Positions 51,720-59,611 of a DNA stretch of 64,000 nt are shown piece after piece. How positions within the stretch are numbered: the first letter of the stretch is position 1; the number at the start of each line of letters is the position of its first letter. The position numbers and the translations under genes were made by a program. Source of the DNA: JAXGRD01 sp040766105 (GTDB lineage Bacteria; Bacillota; Clostridia; Peptostreptococcales; Anaerovoracaceae); contig JAXGRD010000001.1 of assembly GCA_040766105.1 (NCBI GenBank), positions 1 through 64,000 on the forward strand, read 5' to 3'. The notes beneath the pieces are model-generated. The model had not been told where the DNA came from, searched no databases, and worked only from the letters and a program-made list of their open reading frames with translations.

Positions 51720-52589
51720 ATGAAAAAGAGATTACCACTACTATTAATTCTTGCACTTGCCCTAATCTTCGGTCTGGCAGGCTGCGGAGATTCCTCCGAT
51801 GAAGGAGATAAAGAAGAGTCTAAAGGTACAATTATCCTGGCAACCACCACCAGCACCAAGGACAGCGGTCTTTTAGATTCCCTGCTTCCCGAGTTTGAGA
51901 AAGAATCCGGATACACAGTGGATGTGATATCCGTCGGTTCCGGAGAAGCTATGGCCATGGGAGAAAATGGTGAAGCAGATGTTCTGCTGGTACATTCACC
52001 AGACGATGAAAAAGCCTTTGTCGAGGCGGGACACGCCGATGAAGACGGTCGCTTTGATGTTATGTACAACGATTTTGTAGTCATCGGGCCAAAGGCTGAT
52101 GCAGCAGGTATAGCTGCCAATTCCAAAGAAGATACCATCAAAACATTCACCACACTTTCCACAGCAGGACAGCCCTTCATTTCCAGGGGAGACGAATCGG
52201 GAACCCACAAGAAGGAATTGAAAATCTGGGAAAAAGCAGGCATCACGCCTCAGGGAGATTGGTATATTGAAGCTGCTGACGGCATGGGCGCAGTCATCAC
52301 CATGGCAAACGAAAAGCAAGGTTATACACTTTCCGACAGAGCAACATGGCTCAATAACGGCGGTGAAACCGACCTGCAAATCGTATGTGAAAAGGACCCC
52401 AGTGGCATCCTTTACAACCAATACGGTGTCATCTGCGTGAATCCTGAGAAGAACGACAAAATAAATTCCGAAGGAGCGAAGTTGTTCCAAGAGTGGATCC
52501 TTTCAGAAGAAACACAGAAGCTAATCGGTGATTTCGGCGTAGAAGATTACGGCGAAGCACTGTTCATTCCCAATGCTGAAGATAATTAA
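51720..52589 (+). CDS. tupA: tungstate ABC transporter, substrate-binding lipoprotein
   Basis: 289 residues. A lipoprotein signal peptide (LALIFGLAGCG, lipobox Cys at 22) anchors it outside the membrane. The mature protein starts with the oxyanion motif ATTTSTKDSGLL, diagnostic of TupA-type tungstate binders, and ADVLLVHSP and SRGDESGTHKKE are other binding loops. AAAGGAG precedes the ATG. Its stop overlaps tupB by one base. It feeds tungsten to the neighbouring AORs. Confidence 0.92.
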   Translation: MKKRLPLLLILALALIFGLAGCGDSSDEGDKEESKGTIILATTTSTKDSGLLDSLLPEFEKESGYTVDVISVGSGEAMAMGENGEADVLLVHSPDDEKAFVEAGHADEDGRFDVMYNDFVVIGPKADAAGIAANSKEDTIKTFTTLSTAGQPFISRGDESGTHKKELKIWEKAGITPQGDWYIEAADGMGAVITMANEKQGYTLSDRATWLNNGGETDLQIVCEKDPSGILYNQYGVICVNPEKNDKINSEGAKLFQEWILSEETQKLIGDFGVEDYGEALFIPNAEDN

Positions 52590-53290
52590 TGAGTAATAAT
52601 ACCATTGGTGAAGGAATCATAGAAGCGTTTCAGCTGATTGCGGCCTTTGATCCGGAGATAATGGGGATAGTTGGACTATCCCTGTTTGTCTCCGGAATAT
52701 CGGTCCTAATTTCCACACTTTTGGGTGTGCCAGCGGGCATTCTACTGGGCACCCATACTTTTCGCGGAAAAAGTATCATTATCCGCATCATCTATACATT
52801 CATGAGCCTTCCGCCGGTCATAGCCGGGTTGACGGTTTTTTTGATTCTCATGCGATCCGGTCCTTTAGGGGAATACCAATTAAACTACACGGTCACCGCC
52901 ATGATTATCGCTCAGACCTGCCTGGTTTTCCCCATCATCACAGGGCTGACCTTTAATTTGGTCAGGGAGAAAGCGCCCACGGTCTACAGTCTGGGGATGA
53001 CACTGGGCGGGAACGGCATGACCAACCTTGGTCTTCTCATCTATGAAATGCGGGTGGGATTAATCACCGCATTGATTAGCGGTCTGGGAAGAGCCATTTC
53101 CGAGGTGGGTGCCGTCATGATTGTTGGTGGAAACATTAAAGGGAAAACCCAGGTGATGACCACTTACATCGCCGAATTGAAATCCATGGGCAACTACAGT
53201 CGCGCCATCGCCGTAGGCATCATCCTGCTGATAATTGCCTTCCTCATTACTGCCGTTCTCTATCACTTTCAAGAAAAGGAAAGCCGCTGA
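52589..53290 (+). CDS. tupB: tungstate ABC transporter permease
   Basis: 233 residues with five to six membrane helices. PTVYSLGMTLGGNGMTNLG is the coupling loop in the place of the EAA motif. ISEVGAVMIVGGNIKG is the C-terminal signature of this permease group. Start and stop overlap the neighbours by one base (TAATG, TGATG), giving a tightly coupled tupABC. Confidence 0.92.
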   Translation: MSNNTIGEGIIEAFQLIAAFDPEIMGIVGLSLFVSGISVLISTLLGVPAGILLGTHTFRGKSIIIRIIYTFMSLPPVIAGLTVFLILMRSGPLGEYQLNYTVTAMIIAQTCLVFPIITGLTFNLVREKAPTVYSLGMTLGGNGMTNLGLLIYEMRVGLITALISGLGRAISEVGAVMIVGGNIKGKTQVMTTYIAELKSMGNYSRAIAVGIILLIIAFLITAVLYHFQEKESR

Positions 53291-53994
53291 TGATTATTCA
53301 AATCAAAGATCTTACAAAAAAATACGGAGACAAAACCGTACTGGACGTGAAAGGTGCTTCCCTTAATCTTGCAGGCATCACAGGCATCATCGGACCCAAC
53401 GGGGCAGGAAAATCCACCTTGATTAACATCTTGGCAGGACTTACCGATGCCACCTCCGGTACTGTCAGTTACGACGGTAGTTCCGTTATCCCCAAAAAGG
53501 ATATGACCTTGGTCTTTCAAAAACCCTATTTGATCAGTGGTTCGGTGGAAATGAACATTCGCTACCCCATGAAGTTACGGAGATGGTCTTCCGAGAAGAT
53601 AAGGGGGCGGACGGAAACCTTGATGGAAGAGCTGGGTCTCACCCCCTTGCGCAGTCAAAAGACCTGGAAGTTGTCAGGTGGCGAGGTGCAGAAGGTTGCT
53701 TTGGCACGGGCACTGTCCTTCGGACCAAAACTGTTGATTCTTGACGAACCTACAGCAAACATAGATCCGGGCACCACAGGAGAAATCGAAAAAATGCTAG
53801 ACAAGGTTGTCCGTCAGGATGGAGTTCACATCATCATCGTGACCCATAATCTTGTTCAGGCAAGAAGAATTTGCGACAAAATAATCTTCATGGATAAAGG
53901 TGCTATCATAGAGCAAGGAAAAACGGACTGCATCCTGCGAGACCCTTCCTTTCAGGAGACGAAAGCCTTTATTTCAGGAGAGTTACTCACCTAA
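53290..53994 (+). CDS. tupC: tungstate ABC transporter ATPase
   Basis: 234 residues. Walker A GPNGAGKST, signature LSGGEVQKV, Walker B LLILDEPTAN, H-loop VTHNL. It drives TupB. No regulatory TOBE domain is present. Its 3' end lies three bases from the convergent moeA-like gene without a terminator between them. Confidence 0.93.
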   Translation: MIIQIKDLTKKYGDKTVLDVKGASLNLAGITGIIGPNGAGKSTLINILAGLTDATSGTVSYDGSSVIPKKDMTLVFQKPYLISGSVEMNIRYPMKLRRWSSEKIRGRTETLMEELGLTPLRSQKTWKLSGGEVQKVALARALSFGPKLLILDEPTANIDPGTTGEIEKMLDKVVRQDGVHIIIVTHNLVQARRICDKIIFMDKGAIIEQGKTDCILRDPSFQETKAFISGELLT

Positions 53995-53997
53995 TTA

Positions 53998-55905
53998 TTA
54001 CACCTCAACGATTTGTCCACAGTGTTCAAAGGTATATCCCCCCAGTTCATCCAGTTTTTCTCTCAGCTCCGCCGACTGAAGGACTGCAATGAACTTTTTT
54101 ATTTCCGGCAATTCCAAAGAGCTCCTCTTCACGGCAAAGTCATACTCCTCCTCTGCCACGGGAATGAAATCCAAGTCCATGGCATGAGCTGCCGCATGGA
54201 TACCCAGTCCGGCATCGGCACTATCGCTCTTCACCGCTGCGGCGACGGCCATATGGGTGGCCGACTCCCTGGTATAACCTTGGATATCCTTGGGATTTAC
54301 CCCCATTTCCTTCAACTTGTAATCCAAGAGAAGCCTTGTGCCTGCTCCCCTCTGTCTGTTGACAAAGCGACAATTCACAAGGTCTTTCAGGCTTTGAATC
54401 CCTAAGGGATTCCCCTTCTTTACCATGATGCCTTGGGTTCTTCCCATGCCTTTGATCAAAGCCATGGGTTCCTCCCCAAAAACGTCCTTTATGATGGCCT
54501 CGTTGTAGATGCCCGTATTTTCATCCAGTATATGGGTTGGTGCCAGGTGACACTCATCTCTGGAAAGTGCCAGCAGTCCGCCCATACTTCCCACATGGGT
54601 ACTGGATAGGGAGATGCCCAGATTCATCCTCTGCATCAAATCGTCGGCGATGTCCAGTAAAAGATCGTGGCTTCCGATAGCGATCAATGTGTTGTACAGT
54701 TCTGACAAGCTTCGCAACAGCTTGATGTCCACCGTGGAACCGCCTTCCACTCCTTCTGAGTTCTGATCGATGATGCAAAAGCCGTCGGCGCGAACCAGGG
54801 ACATGGCTGCACCTGCTCCCCGTGCCAATGGTGTGGCAATGAGTCTTCCGTTGACTCGTCCCATTTTTACCCGTATATACTCCCTATGCTTAAGGGAAGA
54901 TACGATTCTTCTGGTAATAATCGCTTGGGTATCTTCCGTATCGGGCAATTTCTTTTTGGTCAGCCGCTCCATAACAGGTGAGGCAAAAAGATCAAACGCC
55001 AGGTATGCAGAGACAGGATATCCGGGAACGCCAATGACGGGCTTTCCCTTGACGATGGCCAAAATAACCGGTTTCCCCGGCTTCATGGCTACACCGTGGA
55101 CAATGACCTCTCCCAGCTCTCGGAGTATATGCACCGTGTAGTCCTCCGTTCCCGCACTGGATCCGGCAATGACGGCAACCATATCGTTTTCCTCCACTGC
55201 TTTGGAAATTTCATCTTTTAGGGTCTCATACTCGTCGGGGATGGGCTCAAAAACAACGGGTGTAAATCCTCGAAGCTTGCTCATCTCCGAAAGCATGGAG
55301 GAGTTAGAGTCAATGATATCTCCCAATTTTGGTTTTTCTCCGGATCGGATAATCTCCGTTCCCGTAGGAATGACGGCGATGGTCCGTTTCCCATGAACCT
55401 TTACGGAGGTCATCCCCCCGGCTATCAAAACACTAATATCGATAGGACGAATTTCGTGATTGCCGGGAAGAATCATCTCCCCCTGAACAATGTCCTCTCC
55501 CACAGGCCGCACATGTTGCCAGGGGGCGGCAGCCCCTCTAATCTCAATGGCGTTTTCGTCAACGGCGACAATATCCTCCACCATGATAACGCTGTCGTAG
55601 GGCGGCAAAATGGGATCTCCTGTGTCTACAACAATATAGTCCTTTGAAAAGTACAGTATTTTTGGGTTGTCTTCGTCAGCCCCTTCCGTGTTTTTCGCAA
55701 TGACGGCCACACCGTCCATAGCGGATGAATCCACCAAAGGGGAATTGCACAAGGCATGCACCGGCTCCCAGGTGATTCTGCCCAAAGCATCCTTCGGATC
55801 GATTTCTTCCATGGAATCTTCTGCAATCTTCTCTATTTCGTTTAAATATTTTTCCTTGGCCTCCTCTACGGATACCGTGTGAAGGTACAAGTTTCTCTTT
55901 GCCAT
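53998..55905 (-). CDS. MoeA fused to a periplasmic-binding-protein-like domain
   Basis: 635 residues. Residues 1-400 are MoeA: DSSAMDGVAVIA, the MoCF site AGSSAGTEDYT and GVPGYPVSAYLAF, which inserts metal into adenylated molybdopterin. Residues about 405-635 form a PBP-like domain (IAIGSHDLLLDIADDLM, CHLAPTHILDENTGIYNEAI, NRQRGAGTRLLLDYKL) related to ModA/LysR-type ligand domains. It may sense or present tungstate or molybdate. It starts 12 bases after the other moeA gene. Confidence 0.88.
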   Translation of the reverse strand: MAKRNLYLHTVSVEEAKEKYLNEIEKIAEDSMEEIDPKDALGRITWEPVHALCNSPLVDSSAMDGVAVIAKNTEGADEDNPKILYFSKDYIVVDTGDPILPPYDSVIMVEDIVAVDENAIEIRGAAAPWQHVRPVGEDIVQGEMILPGNHEIRPIDISVLIAGGMTSVKVHGKRTIAVIPTGTEIIRSGEKPKLGDIIDSNSSMLSEMSKLRGFTPVVFEPIPDEYETLKDEISKAVEENDMVAVIAGSSAGTEDYTVHILRELGEVIVHGVAMKPGKPVILAIVKGKPVIGVPGYPVSAYLAFDLFASPVMERLTKKKLPDTEDTQAIITRRIVSSLKHREYIRVKMGRVNGRLIATPLARGAGAAMSLVRADGFCIIDQNSEGVEGGSTVDIKLLRSLSELYNTLIAIGSHDLLLDIADDLMQRMNLGISLSSTHVGSMGGLLALSRDECHLAPTHILDENTGIYNEAIIKDVFGEEPMALIKGMGRTQGIMVKKGNPLGIQSLKDLVNCRFVNRQRGAGTRLLLDYKLKEMGVNPKDIQGYTRESATHMAVAAAVKSDSADAGLGIHAAAHAMDLDFIPVAEEEYDFAVKRSSLELPEIKKFIAVLQSAELREKLDELGGYTFEHCGQIVEV

Positions 55906-55917
55906 CTCTATCCCTTT

Positions 55918-57147
55918 CTATATGATATGGACCGCCACGGTTTCTCCCTCCAGCAGGCCCTCCCTATTCTTCTCAATCATCACATAGCCGTCGGCTCGAT
56001 CCAAAGTGGAAATCAATCCCGACTTTCCGAAAACCGGTTCCGCCAAATACCCCTCTCCGGTGTCCGTAATCTTCACAGGTATACAGGTTGTTCGACCCGG
56101 GCTGCCGGGAAGATTCCTGCTCATGCGAGCGTAGTATGGCCTTTTCGGCGCTGATCCGGTATGCTTTCGCATGAGGCTGCTGAAGAGAAGTTCAAAGATA
56201 ATGAAGGAAGATACAGGATGTCCAGGCAAGCCTGCCATAATCGTCTTTGACTCTCCATCGTATCCGATGATGGTAGGTTTTCCGGGTTTTACCGCCACAC
56301 CGTGGATAATGGTTCCGGGATTCCCCGCCATGCTAATAATCTCCGCCGTGTAGTCCTTTTCTCCTTTGGAACTGCCGCCGGAAATACAAATAATGTCCGC
56401 CACTTCCTTTAGTTCCTCCACGGCATTAAATATCCGCTCCTTGTCGTCGGGAATAACTTGATGGGATACTACCTGAAAACCGTCCTTCTTTGCCTGCGCA
56501 GAGATGGAGTAGGTGTTCACATCTCGAATTTGCCCTGCATGGGGTTTCACATCGATGGAAACCAATTCATCTCCCGTTGAGATGACTGCAATCTTTAGGG
56601 GCGTATAAACGGGAATCTTCTCATATCCCGCTGCGCAAAGAGCTCCAATAGTCTGTGGTCTTACATGGGTTCCTTTTTCAATGAGAATTGTCCCTTCCGT
56701 CATATCTTCACCCACCCTTATTACATGGGCCCCGGCTGCAACAGACTGGGAGACGGAAACCCTTGCGGTCCCTATTTTATCCGTGTGCTCTATCATGACC
56801 ATGGCATCGGCTCCGTCCGGTACGGCTCCCCCTGTGGGTACATAGACACAGGTTCCGGGGGTAACATTGTTGCTTGCCGGCTCCCCCATCTTCACGCTGC
56901 CAAGAAAATCCAATATAACAGGAACCGTTTCACCGGCGGCGGCTACGTCCCCGGAAACCACCGCATATCCGTCTACTGTGGACCTTCTAAAGGACGGAAT
57001 GTCTTCCAATGCGGAAATATCCTCCGCAACTATGGCATCCAGGCCCTCTTCTACAGGAATATCCACTATGTTTTTAGGGAAATCTTTTAGGCAATCAAAC
57101 AACACCCGCTCCGCTTCTTCGATATCGACTACCTTCAATAACTCCAT
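55918..57147 (-). CDS. moeA: molybdopterin molybdenumtransferase MoeA
   Basis: 409 residues. STVDGYAVVSGDV, the MoCF motif ISGGSSKGEKDYT and GLPGHPVSSFIIFELL are complete. It exchanges metal for AMP on molybdopterin. GAGGTG precedes the ATG. Paired with the MoeA-PBP fusion in one operon; two MoeA paralogues may separate tungsten from molybdenum or act as a heteromer. Confidence 0.93.
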   Translation of the reverse strand: MELLKVVDIEEAERVLFDCLKDFPKNIVDIPVEEGLDAIVAEDISALEDIPSFRRSTVDGYAVVSGDVAAAGETVPVILDFLGSVKMGEPASNNVTPGTCVYVPTGGAVPDGADAMVMIEHTDKIGTARVSVSQSVAAGAHVIRVGEDMTEGTILIEKGTHVRPQTIGALCAAGYEKIPVYTPLKIAVISTGDELVSIDVKPHAGQIRDVNTYSISAQAKKDGFQVVSHQVIPDDKERIFNAVEELKEVADIICISGGSSKGEKDYTAEIISMAGNPGTIIHGVAVKPGKPTIIGYDGESKTIMAGLPGHPVSSFIIFELLFSSLMRKHTGSAPKRPYYARMSRNLPGSPGRTTCIPVKITDTGEGYLAEPVFGKSGLISTLDRADGYVMIEKNREGLLEGETVAVHII

Positions 57148-57214
57148 GTTTACACCTCAAAATATACTTGCACCACTGTCCTTCTGTGATTATATAACGT
57201 AGAACGGAAAAATA

Positions 57215-57236
57215 AAAGCCGGCAGATGCCGGCTTT
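57215..57236 (-). terminator. intrinsic terminator of AOR operon 2
   Basis: AAAGCCGGC and GCCGGCTTT form a perfect 9-bp stem with loop AGAT (plus strand). The minus strand continues TTTTATTTTT. It lies 12 bases after the ThiS-like stop, so moeA transcription probably starts anew. TATAAT at 57189-57194 (minus) is a possible -10. Confidence 0.85.
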
Positions 57237-57248
57237 CTTTGATTTGGT

Positions 57249-57443
57249 TTAGCCTCCCGAAAGGATCCTCAGAACTTTCACCTGATCGCCTTCCTGAAAA
57301 GTTGTTGTTTCATACTCCTGTTTCAGAAGCTGATTCCCATTGACCCACACTGCGCCCTTTGTGATTTTTCTTTCCTCCAAAAGTGCCTTGGGAGTGAGTC
57401 CCTTTTCGACGATTGCTTTTTTCCCGTTGATCGTTATCTTCAT
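57249..57443 (-). CDS. ThiS/MoaD-like sulfur carrier of AOR operon 2
   Basis: 64 residues when started at the second of two adjacent ATG codons. It begins MKITINGKKAIVEKG, and the C-terminus LRILSGG ends in Gly-Gly for thiocarboxylate formation. The WVNGNQL core fits the ThiS-like group better than MoaD. It lies 29 bases after the second AOR gene. A candidate substrate for the ThiF-like E1. Confidence 0.82.
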   Translation of the reverse strand: MKITINGKKAIVEKGLTPKALLEERKITKGAVWVNGNQLLKQEYETTTFQEGDQVKVLRILSGG

Positions 57444-57472
57444 CATAGGTCCACTATACCCCAACTCTCACC

Positions 57473-59353
57473 TTATAACCAGGCAAGGTCCAATCTTTGC
57501 AAGGTTTCCTTCTGAGGAATACCGGTCTCCACGTTCCAGCCGGCATATTTGTAGTAGGAATCCAGAGCTGCTTCAAATTCTTCTTCGGTAATTTGATCCA
57601 CATCTCCTGCCGCATCGGTAATGGGAAGGAATGCCTTCTTAGGCATATTGTCGTCCTTCCTTGTGAATCCGATTTTGGTGTTGAACATACGCATCATAAC
57701 CAATCGTCTTTCACCAATTTCCTGCAATTCTTCAATGGAAGTCTCCCAACCGATGGCTGCCTTGCAGAAGGTGACCAAGTCGTCCGGTCCGTATAACTGC
57801 CAAGCAGGGCCCCATACAAACTGGCAAAGTCCTAAGGTGTCCATCATGGAGTAGAACTTTTGGGTAACAAAGGCGAATTTCGCTTTATTGTCATCCAAGA
57901 CACCATAGCTGTCACAGTCGTCAAAATCATCCAGCTGATTTGGCCACAACCAGTTTTGGTCGTCCTTTGGAGCCATAAGAGCCGGGTCGTGTTCAGAGCT
58001 CTGGTGGTCGGCACCGAAGTTGTTCACTGCGTAGTTTACCGCCAGATTGGGCTTAAACTGCACCATGTGGGCGGGCCATTCCTGCTTCTTGGTGGCCACT
58101 ACCAAATCTTCCGCACCATTTCCAATCTTCTCGGCCGCCCTTGCGCTTCCTTCTGCCAACAATGCACCGATTCTAGGTTCTTTGTTGGCAATCTTGATAA
58201 TCAGTTCTTCAAAATGCTTCCCGTTGCCGAACTTCAGCTCCAACCCGTCGGTATCTTCGGTGGTTAAGAGTCCTTTTTCAAAGGCATCCATGGCCCAAGC
58301 GATGGTGGCTCCACAGGAAATGGTATCCAAGCCGTACATGTTACACAGCTGGTTGGCATGGCAAATATCGCCTAAGTCTGTATTGCCACAGTAGGAACCG
58401 AAGGTGGCCATGGTCTCATATTCCGGCCCGCCGTATTTTGGCTCCGCCTTACCGGGAACGTCTACCACTCTCTTACATCTTACGGCACAGGCGAAACAGG
58501 TTTCTCTCTTGATTAGGTAATCCTTTGTTAATGTGTATCCCGCTGTTTTTTCCCAATCGGGCATCAATCCCTTGTCCCAGTTGTAGCTGGGAAGGAATCC
58601 TTCTGCTGCGTGGCCTTCCACGCAACCGCCGGAACCGTCCTGCGTGGTGCTCACAATAGTCTCATTGGCTTCCATTCTTTCCTTTACATTGGATGTGAGG
58701 GTCTTGAGCAATTCCCCATCCACCGGTTTTCGGGACGGCGTCTTCTTCAAAACAAAGGCCTTCAGATTCTTGGATCCCATGACGGCGCCCACACCGTTTC
58801 TGCCGTTAGCTCTGCTTCTTTGATGCATGATATTGGCATACTTTACCAGATTTTCTCCGGCAGGCCCTATAATGGAGGATTCCACCTTATCGTGGCCTAG
58901 GTCCTCAAAGATCAATTCTTCCGCATCCCCGGTTACCTTCCCCCACATTTTCTTGGCATCTCTAATCTGAATGTCGTCACCATCGATGTACAGGTACACC
59001 GGCTCTTCCGCCTTTCCGGTAAATACAACAGCATCATAGCCGTTTCCCTTTACTTGGGGGGCAATATACCCACCCACTTGGGAGTCTCCGGCAGTGCCGG
59101 TGAGGGGGCTCTTGGTTGTTACGTTCATTCTGCTCTGTCCGCTGATGGGAAATCCCGCCAGAGGGGATACTGAGAAGATCAGCATGTTTTCGGGTGACAG
59201 GGGGTCCACATTGGGATCCATCTCCTTGAGCATGATATACATCCCCAGGGCCGATCCTCCCGGATATTTTCGATAAGTATCTCCGTCCAACTCCTTTACC
59301 ATTGTGCTTTTTTTCGTTAAATCAACATACAAAATACGCGCGTTTTCAATCAT
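57473..59353 (-). CDS. aldehyde ferredoxin oxidoreductase-type protein 2
   Basis: 626 residues from the ATG preceded by GGTGGAG. GRNGVGAVMGSKNLKAFVLK is the pterin-binding loop, and the 4Fe-4S ligands CFACAVRC plus the late Cys in TLGLCQFVWGP are present. It is clearly divergent from the first AOR in this window, so a different aldehyde or acid is likely. No ferredoxin gene is in its operon, so it may use a free ferredoxin. Riboswitch-led. Confidence 0.92.
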   Translation of the reverse strand: MIENARILYVDLTKKSTMVKELDGDTYRKYPGGSALGMYIMLKEMDPNVDPLSPENMLIFSVSPLAGFPISGQSRMNVTTKSPLTGTAGDSQVGGYIAPQVKGNGYDAVVFTGKAEEPVYLYIDGDDIQIRDAKKMWGKVTGDAEELIFEDLGHDKVESSIIGPAGENLVKYANIMHQRSRANGRNGVGAVMGSKNLKAFVLKKTPSRKPVDGELLKTLTSNVKERMEANETIVSTTQDGSGGCVEGHAAEGFLPSYNWDKGLMPDWEKTAGYTLTKDYLIKRETCFACAVRCKRVVDVPGKAEPKYGGPEYETMATFGSYCGNTDLGDICHANQLCNMYGLDTISCGATIAWAMDAFEKGLLTTEDTDGLELKFGNGKHFEELIIKIANKEPRIGALLAEGSARAAEKIGNGAEDLVVATKKQEWPAHMVQFKPNLAVNYAVNNFGADHQSSEHDPALMAPKDDQNWLWPNQLDDFDDCDSYGVLDDNKAKFAFVTQKFYSMMDTLGLCQFVWGPAWQLYGPDDLVTFCKAAIGWETSIEELQEIGERRLVMMRMFNTKIGFTRKDDNMPKKAFLPITDAAGDVDQITEEEFEAALDSYYKYAGWNVETGIPQKETLQRLDLAWL

Positions 59354-59425
59354 GGTACTCTCCACCTTTCTGCGTGTCGCAACAGCCATCTACCAATTTT
59401 TTCTTTTTATATAACAAAAAAGAAA

Positions 59426-59443
59426 AATGAACAGCCGTTCATT
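59426..59443 (-). terminator. terminator after the second AOR riboswitch
   Basis: AATGAAC and GTTCATT form a perfect 7-bp stem with loop AGCC (plus strand). The minus strand reads TTTTTCTTTTTTG after it. It directly abuts the aptamer 3' end, fitting a transcriptional expression platform. Confidence 0.75.
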
Positions 59444-59529
59444 CTCCTTCGCACAATGGCAGGCAAGGAAATCACTCTCCTTACCCTAACGCTTCCAGCG
59501 ACAACTCCGTTGCCAGTGAAAGTCGGAGC
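59444..59529 (-). ncRNA. Moco/tungsten-cofactor riboswitch, AOR operon 2
   Basis: Same fold as at 51345: P1 CUCC/GGAG, P2 CUUUC/GGAAG, inner GGCAAC/GUUGUC and the late stem GGUAAGG/CCUUGCC, followed by the conserved GCCUGCCAUUGUGC. Stem bases differ from leader 1 but keep pairing, which supports the structure. Loops are conserved (CCGAC, GUGAUUU). Confidence 0.8.
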
Positions 59530-59566
59530 AATTAATAGTTGCTTGATTGCATTAATTGTTTTTATT

Positions 59567-59595
59567 ATTATACAAAGAAGACAAAAAATTGTCAA
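59567..59595 (-). promoter_or_regulatory. sigma-A promoter of AOR operon 2
   Basis: On the minus strand TTGACA (59590-59595), exactly 17 bases, TATAAT (59567-59572): a consensus promoter. The IS nest begins one base upstream of the -35 box. Confidence 0.85.
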
Positions 59596-59611
59596 TCACA
59601 TGTCTTCCCCA

